Notes under the pieces: generated by a model
Databases searched by the model: none
The model's input: only the letters and a program-made list of their open reading frames with translations
What the model was told of the DNA's origin: nothing
NCBI GenBank assembly: GCA_016285075.1
Contig: JAEEQB010000046.1
Coordinates: forward strand, 1-41,769
Source: Prevotella sp.
Lineage (GTDB): Bacteria; Bacteroidota; Bacteroidia; Bacteroidales; Bacteroidaceae
DNA: 41,769 nt
Reading direction: 5' to 3'
In this document: piece after piece, positions 1 to 8,371 of the stretch
How positions within the stretch are numbered: position 1 is the stretch's first letter
Layout of the letters: every line of letters starts with the position of its first letter
Made by a program: the position numbers and the translations under genes

Positions 1-16
1 CAACGAAAAAAAAGAA

Positions 17-745
17 ATGATAGAACTGATACCCGCCATAGACATTATCAACGGGCAATGCGTACGGCTGACGAAAGGCGACTACGACCAGAAGACCGTC
101 TACAGCAACTCCCCTGCTGAAGTAGCAAAGGAGTTTGAACAGCTGGGCTTCCAGCGGCTGCATGTGGTAGACCTGGACGGTGCCAAGTCCAAGCACATTG
201 TGAACAGCGCCGTGCTCAGTCAGATAACGACGGAAACCAGTCTCACCACAGACTTCGGGGGCGGCATCAAGACCGACGAGGACATTGAGAAAGCCTTCGC
301 TGCAGGCGCATCCATGGTTACTGTAGGCTCCATAGCTGTCACTCAGCCAGAGCTTTTCATCGGCTGGCTCAGGAAATACGGAGCCGAACGGATGATACTC
401 GGAGCCGATGTCAGGAACGGGAAAATCAGCATCAACGGCTGGAAGGAAGATTCTGAGGAAGACCTGCTGCCGTTTCTGCAGAAATACATCGAAGCCGGCG
501 TGAAGATGGTGCTCTGTACAGAAATATCCAAGGACGGCACACTACAGGGACCTGCTATTGAGCTTTACAAACGGGTCATGGAGAAATATCCGCAGCTGCA
601 CCTCATTGCCAGCGGCGGTGTGGCGTGCATGGACGACATCAAGGCATTAGAGGCTGCAGGAATCCCTGCCGTTGTCTTTGGGAAAGCCATCTATGAAGGC
701 CGCATCGACCTGAAGGAACTCATGGACTGGCGAAACAGTAAATAG
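17..745 (+). CDS. hisA: HisA, phosphoribosylformimino-5-aminoimidazole carboxamide ribotide isomerase
   Basis: This 242-residue TIM-barrel enzyme catalyses the Amadori-type isomerisation of ProFAR to PRFAR, the fourth step of histidine synthesis, in the cytoplasm. The N-terminal strand IPAIDIINGQCVRL carries the catalytic Asp9, and the two half-barrel phosphate sites are visible as FGGGIK and ASGGVA. The length is normal for the family. The ATG follows an A-rich leader (positions 6-16) and has no Shine-Dalgarno site, as is usual in Bacteroidota. hisF starts 24 bp downstream, so this is the distal part of a histidine operon whose earlier genes lie left of the window. Confidence 0.97.
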   Translation: MIELIPAIDIINGQCVRLTKGDYDQKTVYSNSPAEVAKEFEQLGFQRLHVVDLDGAKSKHIVNSAVLSQITTETSLTTDFGGGIKTDEDIEKAFAAGASMVTVGSIAVTQPELFIGWLRKYGAERMILGADVRNGKISINGWKEDSEEDLLPFLQKYIEAGVKMVLCTEISKDGTLQGPAIELYKRVMEKYPQLHLIASGGVACMDDIKALEAAGIPAVVFGKAIYEGRIDLKELMDWRNSK

Positions 746-769
746 TAATTTGAAAAATTGCAAACAGAA

Positions 770-1528
770 ATGGGATTAGCAAAACGCATCATACCCTGCT
801 TAGACGTGAAGGACGGCGAGACCGTCAAGGGCACGAACTTTGTGAACCTCCGCTCGGCCGGAGACCCCGTGGAGCTGGGCAAGACCTACAGCGAACAGGG
901 AGCAGACGAGTTGTGCTTCCTCGACATTACCGCCAGCTTCGAGGGGCGGAAGACGTTCACGGAGATGGTGACACGCGTAGCTGCCGAGATCAACATTCCC
1001 TTCACGGTGGGTGGTGGCATCAACGAGCTGGACGACGTGGAGAGACTGCTCTATGCCGGAGCCGACAAAGTGAGCGTGAACAGCGCTGCCATCCGTCACC
1101 CGGAACTCATCAATGACATTGCCAACCGTTTCGGCAGCCAGGTGTGTGTATGCGCCATTGATGCACGGCTGGACGAGGACGGGTGGCACTGCTACCTGAA
1201 GGGCGGCAGGGAACGCACGGAACGCGGCCTGTTTGAATGGGCGCATGAGGCACAGGAGCGCGGTGCCGGGGAAATACTCTTCACGTCGATGAACCATGAC
1301 GGTGTGAAAGAAGGCTATGCCAATGAGGCACTGCGCAAGCTGTCCGACGAGCTGTCGATACCCATCATTGCCAGCGGCGGTGCAGGGAGGAAGGAACATT
1401 TCCGCGATACGTTTATCGAAGGACATTCCGATGCAGCACTGGCTGCCAGCGTCTTCCATTTTGGTGAGATACCCATCCCCGAGCTGAAGAAATATTTGAA
1501 AGAAGAAGGTATAAACGTTAGATTATGA
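770..1528 (+). CDS. hisF: HisF, imidazole glycerol phosphate synthase cyclase subunit
   Basis: HisF pairs with the glutaminase HisH to convert PRFAR plus ammonia into imidazole glycerol phosphate and AICAR. The start MGLAKRIIPCLDVKDG contains the catalytic Asp12, and the second half-barrel shows the GGG and ASGGAG phosphate loops. A TTG codon in frame at 758 would add four residues, but the ATG at 770 fits the family start. The 252-residue length is normal. The stop codon overlaps the hisIE start (ATGA at 1525-1528), suggesting translational coupling. hisH is not in the window and probably lies upstream. Confidence 0.97.
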   Translation: MGLAKRIIPCLDVKDGETVKGTNFVNLRSAGDPVELGKTYSEQGADELCFLDITASFEGRKTFTEMVTRVAAEINIPFTVGGGINELDDVERLLYAGADKVSVNSAAIRHPELINDIANRFGSQVCVCAIDARLDEDGWHCYLKGGRERTERGLFEWAHEAQERGAGEILFTSMNHDGVKEGYANEALRKLSDELSIPIIASGGAGRKEHFRDTFIEGHSDAALAASVFHFGEIPIPELKKYLKEEGINVRL

Positions 1529-2196
1529 ACATAGACTTTGAAAAGTGTGGAGGCCTTGTGCCTGCCATCATCCAGGATGCACAGACAAAGACGGTGCTGA
1601 TGTTAGGATATATGAACCAGGAAGCCTACGAGAAGACCCTGGCAACGAAGAAGGTAACCTTCTGGTCGCGTTCGCGCAACTGTCTGTGGACAAAAGGAGA
1701 GACCAGCGGCAACTACCTGAACCTGATCGACATCAAGGTGGACTGCGATCAGGACACGCTGCTGGTACGTGCCATCCCCGACGGTCCCACCTGCCACACA
1801 GGCACCGACACCTGCTGGGGAGAGGAGAACAAAGCATCAGACATGGCGACAAAGGATGACAATCCACTGCTGTTCCTCTCAGAGCTGCAGGACTTCATCA
1901 ACCGCCGCCATGAGGAGATGCCCGAGGGCAGCTACACCACGTCGCTGTTCAAGGACGGCGTGAACCGCATGGCACAGAAATTGGGCGAAGAAGCCCTGGA
2001 GGCTGTCATCGAGGCCTGCAACGGCAGAAACGACAAGTTGATTTATGAAGCCAGCGACATGATCTATCACCTCATTGTGTTGCTCACCAGTAAGGGGCTA
2101 CGCATAGAGGATATTGCCTCAGAGCTGCAGAAGCGGCACGACCCCAATTGGGACAAGAAGCGCCGCACCGCCAAGGCCAAAGGAGAGATGAAGTAA
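1525..2196 (+). CDS. hisI: HisIE, bifunctional phosphoribosyl-AMP cyclohydrolase / phosphoribosyl-ATP pyrophosphatase
   Basis: This is a fusion of the two enzymes for the second and third steps of histidine synthesis. Residues 1-110 are the HisI cyclohydrolase domain, with the zinc/magnesium-binding segments VDCDQDTLL and CHTGTDTCW. Residues 115-215 are the all-alpha HisE pyrophosphatase, with the motif KLGEEALEAVIEA and the following EASDMIYHL helix. The domain order and length (223 residues) match the HisIE fusions of enterobacteria and Bacteroidota. It overlaps hisF by 4 bp and closes the histidine run. The next gene, ftsE-like, follows after 35-38 bp. Confidence 0.96.
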   Translation: MNIDFEKCGGLVPAIIQDAQTKTVLMLGYMNQEAYEKTLATKKVTFWSRSRNCLWTKGETSGNYLNLIDIKVDCDQDTLLVRAIPDGPTCHTGTDTCWGEENKASDMATKDDNPLLFLSELQDFINRRHEEMPEGSYTTSLFKDGVNRMAQKLGEEALEAVIEACNGRNDKLIYEASDMIYHLIVLLTSKGLRIEDIASELQKRHDPNWDKKRRTAKAKGEMK

Positions 2197-2203
2197 AAAA
2201 ACA

Positions 2204-2231
2204 GTTGAGTGTTGACAGTTAATAGTGTAGA
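2204..2231 (+). repeat. Degenerate heptamer tract abutting the ftsE-like start codon
   Basis: Four consecutive 7-bp units read GTTGAGT, GTTGACA, GTTAATA and GTGTAGA. The next unit would begin with the GTG at 2232 that can start the downstream gene. The units share GT in the first two positions and a T/A-rich remainder. The 7-bp register resembles the tracts at 38744-38775 and 24887-24907. Confidence 0.6.
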
Positions 2232-2234
2232 GTG

Positions 2235-2936
2235 ATGCTGATAGACTATAAGAACGCAAACATATACCACAGGGATGGCGAGCCTGTGCTGCAGGGCGTC
2301 AATTTCCATGTGGACGAAGGAGAATTCGTCTACGTCATTGGACGGGTGGGCTCAGGTAAGAGCTCGCTGCTGAAGAGCATCTATTTCGAACTGGACATCG
2401 ACGAGGCCGACGAAGCTACTGTGCTGGAACAGAACCTGCTGACGCTGAAACGGAAGCATATACCTGAGCTGCGGAAACAGATGGGCATTATCTTCCAGGA
2501 TTTCCAGCTGCTCAGCGACCGAAGTGTCTTCCAGAACCTGCGTTTCGTGCTGAAGGCAACGGGTTGGAGATACAAGGATCGTGTCAACACACGCATCAAT
2601 GAAGTGCTAGAGGCTGTAGGCATGTTGGAAATGAAGGACCGGATGCCCCACGAGTTGTCAGGAGGCGAGCAGCAGCGCATAGCCATTGCGCGTGCCATCC
2701 TGAACAGTCCGAAACTCATCATTGCCGATGAACCGACGGGTAATCTTGATCCCGAGACAGCTGACAGCATCATCCAACTGTTGCGTGACATCTCCCTGAA
2801 AGGAACAGCAGTAGTCTTGTCCACACATAACATACCGCTGCTGGACCGTTACCCTGGCACAGTATACAGGTGCAAGAACAATGAGATTGAGGATGTGACC
2901 AACGACTACAACAAAATAGAAGAAATAGAAAACTAA
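2235..2936 (+). CDS. ftsE: FtsE-like ABC transporter ATP-binding protein
   Basis: This is a stand-alone ABC ATPase of about 233 residues. Visible motifs are Walker A (GRVGSGKSS, about residues 36-44), the Q-loop in IIFQDFQLL, the signature LSGGEQQR, Walker B (KLIIADEPTGNLD) and the H-loop (STHN). The closest family is FtsE, which works with the membrane protein FtsX to couple ATP hydrolysis to peptidoglycan hydrolase activation at the septum. No ftsX is adjacent. GTG at 2232 directly precedes ATG at 2235, and either could initiate. A LolD-type lipoprotein exporter ATPase is the main alternative. Confidence 0.85.
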   Translation: MLIDYKNANIYHRDGEPVLQGVNFHVDEGEFVYVIGRVGSGKSSLLKSIYFELDIDEADEATVLEQNLLTLKRKHIPELRKQMGIIFQDFQLLSDRSVFQNLRFVLKATGWRYKDRVNTRINEVLEAVGMLEMKDRMPHELSGGEQQRIAIARAILNSPKLIIADEPTGNLDPETADSIIQLLRDISLKGTAVVLSTHNIPLLDRYPGTVYRCKNNEIEDVTNDYNKIEEIEN

Positions 2937-2941
2937 AAAAA

Positions 2942-2955
2942 CATAAGCGCTTATG
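2942..2955. promoter_or_regulatory. 14-bp perfect palindrome containing the lysC start codon
   Basis: CATAAGCGCTTATG reads identically on both strands, and its last three bases are the lysC ATG (2953-2955). It could form a small hairpin at the initiation site or act as an operator, but chance is possible. No lysine riboswitch is visible in the 16-bp gap. Confidence 0.35.
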
Positions 2956-4272
2956 AAAATCATGAAGTTTGGCGGCACCTCTGTCGGTACGCCGCAAAGA
3001 ATGAAGGAAGTGACCTCACTCGTTACGAAGTCGGGAAACCCTGTGTTCGTAGTACTCTCTGCCATGTCGGGTACGACCAATTCGCTGGTGGAAATCTCAG
3101 ACTACCTCTACAAGAAGAATCCTGACGGTGCCAACGAGGTTATCAACCGACTCGAGGAAAAGTACATGAAGCACGTGGAGGAACTCTATTCCACCGACGA
3201 GATGAAACAGCAGACACGTGACTTCCTGAAGGACGAATTCAACTACCTGCGTTCTTTCACCAAGGAGATTTTCACTTCCTTCGAAGAGAAAAGCATCGTG
3301 GCACAGGGCGAGATGATGTCAACCAACATGGTGACCAATTACATGAAAGAGCTGGGTGTCAAGGTGACGCTGCTGAATGCTCTGGACTTCATGCGTACAG
3401 ACAAGAATGCCGAACCCGACCCCGTGTACATCAAGGAGAAGCTGACGGCAAAGATGGAAGAGAACCAAGGACAGCAGGTATACATTACACAGGGATTCAT
3501 CTGCCGCAATGCCTATGGCGAGGTAGACAACCTGCAGCGTGGTGGCAGCGACTACACGGCATCGCTCATCGGTGCAGCCCTGGATGCAGAAGAAATCCAG
3601 ATATGGACCGATATCGACGGTATGCACAACAACGACCCACGCGTGGTAGACAAGACGTCACCCGTGCATCAGCTTCACTTCGAGGAGGCAGCCGAGCTGG
3701 CTTATTTCGGTGCGAAGATACTGCATCCCACATGTATACAACCCGCTAAGTATGCCGGCATCCCCGTGCGTCTGCTGAACACCATGGACCCCGATGCCGA
3801 GGGCACAACCATCTCCAACCAGACAGAGTACGGAAAAATCAAGGCCGTGGCTGCCAAGGACAACATCATTGCCATCAAGATCAAGTCCAGCCGTATGCTT
3901 CTGGCCACAGGCTTCCTGCGCAAGGTATTCGAAATATTTGAAAGCTACCAGACCCCTATCGACATGGTCTGTACTTCAGAGGTAGGCGTCAGCATGTCAA
4001 TAGACAACTCTGCCCACCTCGGCGAGATTGTAGACGAACTGAAGAAATACGGCACAGTAACGGTTGACACCGGCATGTGCGTCATCTGCGTCGTAGGTGA
4101 CCTGGACTGGTCGAACATCGGTTTCGAGACCCGTGTGCTCGATGCCATGAAGAATATTCCCGTTCGCATGATCTCTTACGGAGGGTCAAACTACAATATA
4201 TCCTTCCTCATCCGCGAGGAAGACAAGAAGCGTGCCCTGCAAAGCCTGAGCACCAACCTCTTTACGGATTAA
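2953..4272 (+). CDS. lysC: Aspartate kinase (monofunctional)
   Basis: This enzyme phosphorylates L-aspartate, the first step toward lysine/diaminopimelate, threonine and methionine. The kinase domain starts with KFGGTSVG (residues 5-12) and covers about residues 1-285, including the RGGSDYTAS segment. Tandem ACT domains (about residues 300-439) would carry allosteric amino-acid binding. There is no fused homoserine dehydrogenase. lysA begins 4 bp after the stop, so the pair commits aspartate toward meso-DAP and lysine, serving both peptidoglycan and protein synthesis. The length of 439 residues is typical. Confidence 0.95.
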   Translation: MKIMKFGGTSVGTPQRMKEVTSLVTKSGNPVFVVLSAMSGTTNSLVEISDYLYKKNPDGANEVINRLEEKYMKHVEELYSTDEMKQQTRDFLKDEFNYLRSFTKEIFTSFEEKSIVAQGEMMSTNMVTNYMKELGVKVTLLNALDFMRTDKNAEPDPVYIKEKLTAKMEENQGQQVYITQGFICRNAYGEVDNLQRGGSDYTASLIGAALDAEEIQIWTDIDGMHNNDPRVVDKTSPVHQLHFEEAAELAYFGAKILHPTCIQPAKYAGIPVRLLNTMDPDAEGTTISNQTEYGKIKAVAAKDNIIAIKIKSSRMLLATGFLRKVFEIFESYQTPIDMVCTSEVGVSMSIDNSAHLGEIVDELKKYGTVTVDTGMCVICVVGDLDWSNIGFETRVLDAMKNIPVRMISYGGSNYNISFLIREEDKKRALQSLSTNLFTD

Positions 4273-4276
4273 GGAT

Positions 4277-5437
4277 ATGAAAGGACTATTCCCGGTAGAA
4301 AGGCTGGAGCGCCTCCAGACCCCTTTCTACTACTACGACACAGAACTATTGCGCCAGACGCTGCGCGCCATTAATGAGGAAGCCGGCAAACACGAGCATT
4401 TCGTGGTGCACTATGCCGTCAAAGCAAATGCCAATCCGAAGGTACTGCGTTACATACGTGAGGCAGGCCTGGGAGCCGACTGTGTAAGCGGCGGCGAGAT
4501 TGAGGCATCGCTGAAGGCAGGATTCCCCGCATCGAAAATCGTCTTTGCAGGCGTAGGCAAAAGCGACTGGGAAATCAACATCGGACTTGACAACGATATT
4601 TTCTGCTTCAATGTAGAAAGCATACCTGAGCTCGAAGTCATCAACGCTCTGGCCGAAGCCAAGGGCAAGGTGGCGCGTGTGGCATTCAGGCTGAACCCCA
4701 ATGTGGGTGCACACACCCATGCCAACATTACCACGGGCTTGGCAGAAAACAAGTTCGGCATAGCCATGAACGACATGATGACTGTCATAGAGAAGGCTTC
4801 GGAGCTAAAGAACGTGAAATGCGTCGGACTGCATTTCCACATAGGCAGCCAGATACTCGACATGAGCGACTTCGAAGCCCTCTGTAACCGTGTAAACGAC
4901 TTACAGAAAGAGTTAGAACGACATCGTATCATGGTGGAACATATCAATGTCGGGGGAGGACTCGGCGTGGACTATCAGCATCCGAACCGCGTATCCATTC
5001 CCGACTTCAAGGCCTACTTCAACACCTACGCCAAGAAATTGAAACTGCGTCCAGGGCAGACTCTCCACTTTGAGCTGGGACGGGCAGTGGTGGCACAATG
5101 TGGCAGCCTCTTCACCCGTACCTTATTTATAAAAGAAGGAGCGGTCAAGAAATTCGCCATTGTAGATGCAGGTTTCACCGACCTCATACGTCCTGCACTC
5201 TACCAAGCTTACCACAAGATAGAAAACGTGTCAAGCGACCTGCCCACAGAGACTTACGACGTGGTAGGACCGATCTGTGAGTCTACTGATGTGTTTGCTA
5301 AACAGATTGACCTGAACGGCACCCGCCGCGGTGACCTTCTGGCCATCCGTTCGGCAGGGGCATATGGTGAAATCATGGCATCGCAATACAATCTACGCCG
5401 GCTGCCACAGGCCTATTTGAGTGACGAGATTGTGTGA
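4277..5437 (+). CDS. lysA: Diaminopimelate decarboxylase
   Basis: This PLP-dependent fold-III (alanine-racemase-like) enzyme decarboxylates meso-diaminopimelate to lysine. The PLP Schiff-base lysine is probably Lys49 in HYAVKANANP. The glycine-rich phosphate loop (GGGLGVDY) and the partner-subunit active-site segment (CESTDVF) are present. The length of 386 residues is normal. It follows lysC with a 4-bp gap, indicating co-transcription and probably translational coupling. Its 3' end overlaps only a spurious upstream extension of the next reading frame. Confidence 0.95.
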   Translation: MKGLFPVERLERLQTPFYYYDTELLRQTLRAINEEAGKHEHFVVHYAVKANANPKVLRYIREAGLGADCVSGGEIEASLKAGFPASKIVFAGVGKSDWEINIGLDNDIFCFNVESIPELEVINALAEAKGKVARVAFRLNPNVGAHTHANITTGLAENKFGIAMNDMMTVIEKASELKNVKCVGLHFHIGSQILDMSDFEALCNRVNDLQKELERHRIMVEHINVGGGLGVDYQHPNRVSIPDFKAYFNTYAKKLKLRPGQTLHFELGRAVVAQCGSLFTRTLFIKEGAVKKFAIVDAGFTDLIRPALYQAYHKIENVSSDLPTETYDVVGPICESTDVFAKQIDLNGTRRGDLLAIRSAGAYGEIMASQYNLRRLPQAYLSDEIV

Positions 5438-5480
5438 CAAGGAGAACAGTAAACCAAGAGAAAGGAAAAATCCGAAAAGA

Positions 5481-6122
5481 ATGGAACCAACCATCTCAGT
5501 CGTCATGACTGTCTACGACAATGCACGTGAGCTGGAAGAAAACCTTCCTGCCTATCTCAGCCAGGACTATGCTGCCGGCTATGAGATGATTGTCGTGGAT
5601 GAGTCATCGACAGACGATACCGATGACGTATTGACACGTTTCAAGAGCACTCTTAGCGAGGAAGGACCTTCGCGGCTTTACACCACGTTCCTTCCTCGTC
5701 CTAACCGACTCGTAAGCCGGCAGCGCATGGCGTTGACACTGGGGGTAAAAGCGGCAAAGAACGAATGGATTGTCTTTTCCAACATCCACAATGTCCCCTC
5801 CCCTACTTGGCTCAAGGAAATAGCGGAGTTTGCCAAAGGGTCGACAGAGCTCATTATAGGCTACGTGGGCAAAAACGGTGACATACGGCTCCAGCTATTC
5901 AACGAGATAAGCAGTGCCGGTAGCATCATTGGGAAAGCAGAACGTCAACGGGCCAACGGGCACAAAGGAAAGTTCATGCGCCACCTGAGAGGGAAATACG
6001 ACTTCATGGCAGTTCCTACCAGGTTGGGACATGACGTCCTGCGGCTCTATGAACTTCCCATTCGTGGCAGCCAGCTGTTCAGATACCGGGTGCAGACCAT
6101 CCTCTACAACATGGTACATTAA
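5481..6122 (+). CDS. Glycosyltransferase family 2-like protein with altered DxD region
   Basis: The N-terminal half resembles a GT-A (family 2) glycosyltransferase: a first strand TISVVMTVYDNA and a nucleotide-binding segment IVVDESSTDDTDD (residues 37-49). Where family members have the metal-binding DxD motif just after the VF strand, this protein has NIHN (residues 101-104), followed by the conserved-looking PSPTWL. It is also short (213 residues) and has no membrane helix. A GTG at 5421 in frame would overlap lysA, so the ATG at 5481 is preferred. It may be a diverged enzyme or a non-catalytic relative. Its substrate is unknown. It is probably co-transcribed with the next gene 12 bp downstream. 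Confidence 0.75.
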   Translation: MEPTISVVMTVYDNARELEENLPAYLSQDYAAGYEMIVVDESSTDDTDDVLTRFKSTLSEEGPSRLYTTFLPRPNRLVSRQRMALTLGVKAAKNEWIVFSNIHNVPSPTWLKEIAEFAKGSTELIIGYVGKNGDIRLQLFNEISSAGSIIGKAERQRANGHKGKFMRHLRGKYDFMAVPTRLGHDVLRLYELPIRGSQLFRYRVQTILYNMVH

Positions 6123-6134
6123 AGCAAGAAGGAC

Positions 6135-7184
6135 ATGAACGTAGTGCACCTGTATCCTGACAACGATGAACTCATCGCGCAACATGTAGCGATGCTGCAG
6201 GTGCACGCCAGCCATCCTAAGCACGAGACCGACACCAACGTGATGCAAGACTCGCCAATCGTACATGTCCATGGATGCTGGAACCGCAGGATAGTACGCC
6301 AGGCCCTGCATCTTCATCGTCAGGGTGCACGCATCGTGCTCTCACCTCACGGACATCTGGAACCGTGGATCATCAGTCAACAGAGGATGACGGAGAAGAC
6401 AGCCAAGATACTGCTCTGGCAGAAACGCCTTGTACAGAATGCCTACGTCCTCATAGCCCACGGCAAGATGGAAACAGAAGCGTTGCAGGCACTTGCCTGG
6501 AATCCACGCATAGAGACCATCAGCAATGCGCTTATCAGCAACACGATCACCCAAGAGGCAATGGCCAGGCAGACAGAGACCATCTATCAGAAAGTCCTGG
6601 ACTCCAACACGATAGAACACATGGATGAAACTGTACAGCATCTGATGTCTGTGCTACTGAAAGCCGGCATCACAGGAGACCGGCATTGGGTGGAGGACGA
6701 CGATTCACCATCCACGCCCAACATTCCGCCCCTGTCCTGGCGTAACCTGCTGCTCTATGCAGACCACCTAAATATCCGCAACATCCTGGACAAGGGACTT
6801 CGTGTGATGGACATCAACCCGCCTTTCGGCACCGACATCCTACCACTCAACACACAACAGATACCAGCCTACTTCCCCACGAATTACAATAAGCCCTCAC
6901 TAAGCACTACCGATGCCATTGAAATAGCTGAGGATGCACAAAAACATCAACTCACGATGTTCCATCTTGTAGCATTGGCACATGCGCTTCGACGTCCTGA
7001 TGCCAATGATGAAAAAATAGCAGAAGCCTTGTCAGGTAAACGACTCACCCGCTATTTCCAACGGCTACTACAGATTCTGCAAGAACAGATGCTCCAAGAA
7101 GAAGGTTTTATGCCCCTGCCTCCCATTGATGACAGGAAAACACAACGCCTTCGCAAAGAGGTGGCCAGTATTCTCAGAATTTAG
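6135..7184 (+). CDS. Glycosyltransferase family 4 N-terminal-domain protein with unidentified C-terminal region
   Basis: Residues 41-150 resemble the acceptor-side N-terminal domain of GT4 (GT-B fold) enzymes, with IVHVHGCWNR and LSPHGHLEPWI, and a segment ending in AWNPRIETISNALIS like the GT4 inter-domain junction. After that the sequence departs from GT4: there is no C-terminal nucleotide-sugar domain and no E-x7-E motif. Residues 200-349 instead look like an alpha-helical region that I do not recognise, rich in Leu, Gln and Arg. It ends convergently with glycerate kinase, with overlapping stop codons (7181-7184). The function is unknown, and it may act with the neighbouring GT2-like protein. 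Confidence 0.65.
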   Translation: MNVVHLYPDNDELIAQHVAMLQVHASHPKHETDTNVMQDSPIVHVHGCWNRRIVRQALHLHRQGARIVLSPHGHLEPWIISQQRMTEKTAKILLWQKRLVQNAYVLIAHGKMETEALQALAWNPRIETISNALISNTITQEAMARQTETIYQKVLDSNTIEHMDETVQHLMSVLLKAGITGDRHWVEDDDSPSTPNIPPLSWRNLLLYADHLNIRNILDKGLRVMDINPPFGTDILPLNTQQIPAYFPTNYNKPSLSTTDAIEIAEDAQKHQLTMFHLVALAHALRRPDANDEKIAEALSGKRLTRYFQRLLQILQEQMLQEEGFMPLPPIDDRKTQRLRKEVASILRI

Positions 7185-8371
7185 AATGATACGCTTTCCA
7201 TCAGCAAAGCAATATTCTTTCTTGCTATATCCGGTTTCATCGCTTCTTCAATGGGAAGTTCTGAAAGAACGGCTTCGTCTCTACTCGTTACAACACGGTT
7301 CCAACTACCTGGGGCGTTTATGCACTCAACCTGCTGGAAACCCGCATCAAGCAAAGCTTGGCGGTCATTGATACGACCAGCAATCAGCATCACAGGAACA
7401 TGATATGACTTTGCCCGCAGGAGAATACCATAGGGAAGTTTTCCCATGAGGGTCTGACGGTCGGCAGCGCCTTCTCCTGTGATAACGAGAGCAGCATCCT
7501 GAAGATGTTCATCAAAGGATACAGTGTCGAGCAGCAGGTCAATGCCCGAACGGCACTCGGCATTCAAGTATTGCAGAAACGCATAGCCCAGACCTCCTGC
7601 CGCCCCTGCGCCAGGCATGTCCTGACGATCGTAGCCAAAGTGCCTGGCAGAGAATTCCGCAAAACGCTTGGCGCGAGCATCAAGAGCTATAATTCTGTCC
7701 AGGAGAACCTGTTTGTCCGACTTTTGAATCTGTTCACGCCCGACAACCGGGTCATGAACCGATTGTTCTGCTTGAACTGCGAACTTTTGTGGTCCAAACA
7801 CATAAGCAGCCCCGTTCTCGCCACAAAGCGGATTGGTAACATCGGTAGCTATCGTAAAACGGACATCATCCAGCACATGGACATCATCCCAGGAACCTCC
7901 TTTCGCAACATTGTCGATGATAGCACGAAGCATACCGATGCCACAGTCAGAGGTAGCGCTACCGCCAAGCCCAACGATGATGTGCTTACATCCTCGGCGC
8001 ACGGCATCAACAACAAGCTGGCCAGAACCATAGCTGGTAGCCACCATGGGATTACGCTCCCCTGGACTCAGCAACGTCAGTCCACTGGCCTTGGCTATTT
8101 CTATCACCGCCGTATCACCCTGTACCAGATATTGTGCAACGATTGGCCGCATGAAAGGGTCTTTCACATGAACATCAACCATCTCACCGCCCACAGCACA
8201 TCGGAAAGCCTCCAGCCAACCCTCGCCGCCATCGCTGACAGGTATCTGTACAACCTTCGTCATGTCCGACCCAGACGCTCTTGCCTGAATGCCCTCAAAC
8301 GCTGCCTGATTTGCTTCCGCTGATGTCAGGCAACCTTTGAACGAATCGATGGCAACAATTATTTTCTTCAT
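7181..8371 (-). CDS. glxK: Glycerate kinase (GlxK/GarK family)
   Basis: The 396-residue protein starts MKKIIVAIDSFKGCLTSAEA, the hallmark start of the GlxK/GarK glycerate kinases, and contains GLGGSATSDCGIGML, PGAGAAGGLGYA and TGEGAADRQTLMGKLP. It phosphorylates glycerate to a phosphoglycerate that enters glycolysis; the family commonly yields 2-phosphoglycerate. Its ATG overlaps the stop codon of the upstream hydroxyacid dehydrogenase by 4 bp (8368-8371), so the two are probably translationally coupled. Together they form a hydroxypyruvate/glyoxylate-to-glycolysis module. The internal sequence is slightly longer than average, otherwise complete. Confidence 0.93.
   Translation of the reverse strand: MKKIIVAIDSFKGCLTSAEANQAAFEGIQARASGSDMTKVVQIPVSDGGEGWLEAFRCAVGGEMVDVHVKDPFMRPIVAQYLVQGDTAVIEIAKASGLTLLSPGERNPMVATSYGSGQLVVDAVRRGCKHIIVGLGGSATSDCGIGMLRAIIDNVAKGGSWDDVHVLDDVRFTIATDVTNPLCGENGAAYVFGPQKFAVQAEQSVHDPVVGREQIQKSDKQVLLDRIIALDARAKRFAEFSARHFGYDRQDMPGAGAAGGLGYAFLQYLNAECRSGIDLLLDTVSFDEHLQDAALVITGEGAADRQTLMGKLPYGILLRAKSYHVPVMLIAGRINDRQALLDAGFQQVECINAPGSWNRVVTSRDEAVLSELPIEEAMKPDIARKNIALLMESVSF

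Noticed and set aside
800..1459. 219-residue open frame antisense to hisF
   Set aside because: It is a shadow of hisF codon usage, with no recognisable domain, no promoter and no start context, while the hisF frame is unmistakable.
2937..2952. Lysine riboswitch before lysC
   Set aside because: Only 16 bp separate ftsE and lysC, far too little for an L-box.
5421..5480. GTG start extending the GT2-like gene into lysA
   Set aside because: The extra residues (KENSKPRERKNPKR-like) do not resemble a GT2 N-terminus, and the ATG at 5481 leads straight into the first beta strand.
7505..8323. 272-residue open frame antisense to glycerate kinase
   Set aside because: Low-complexity, His/Arg/Ser-rich translation without domain features, fully inside a well-supported gene on the other strand.
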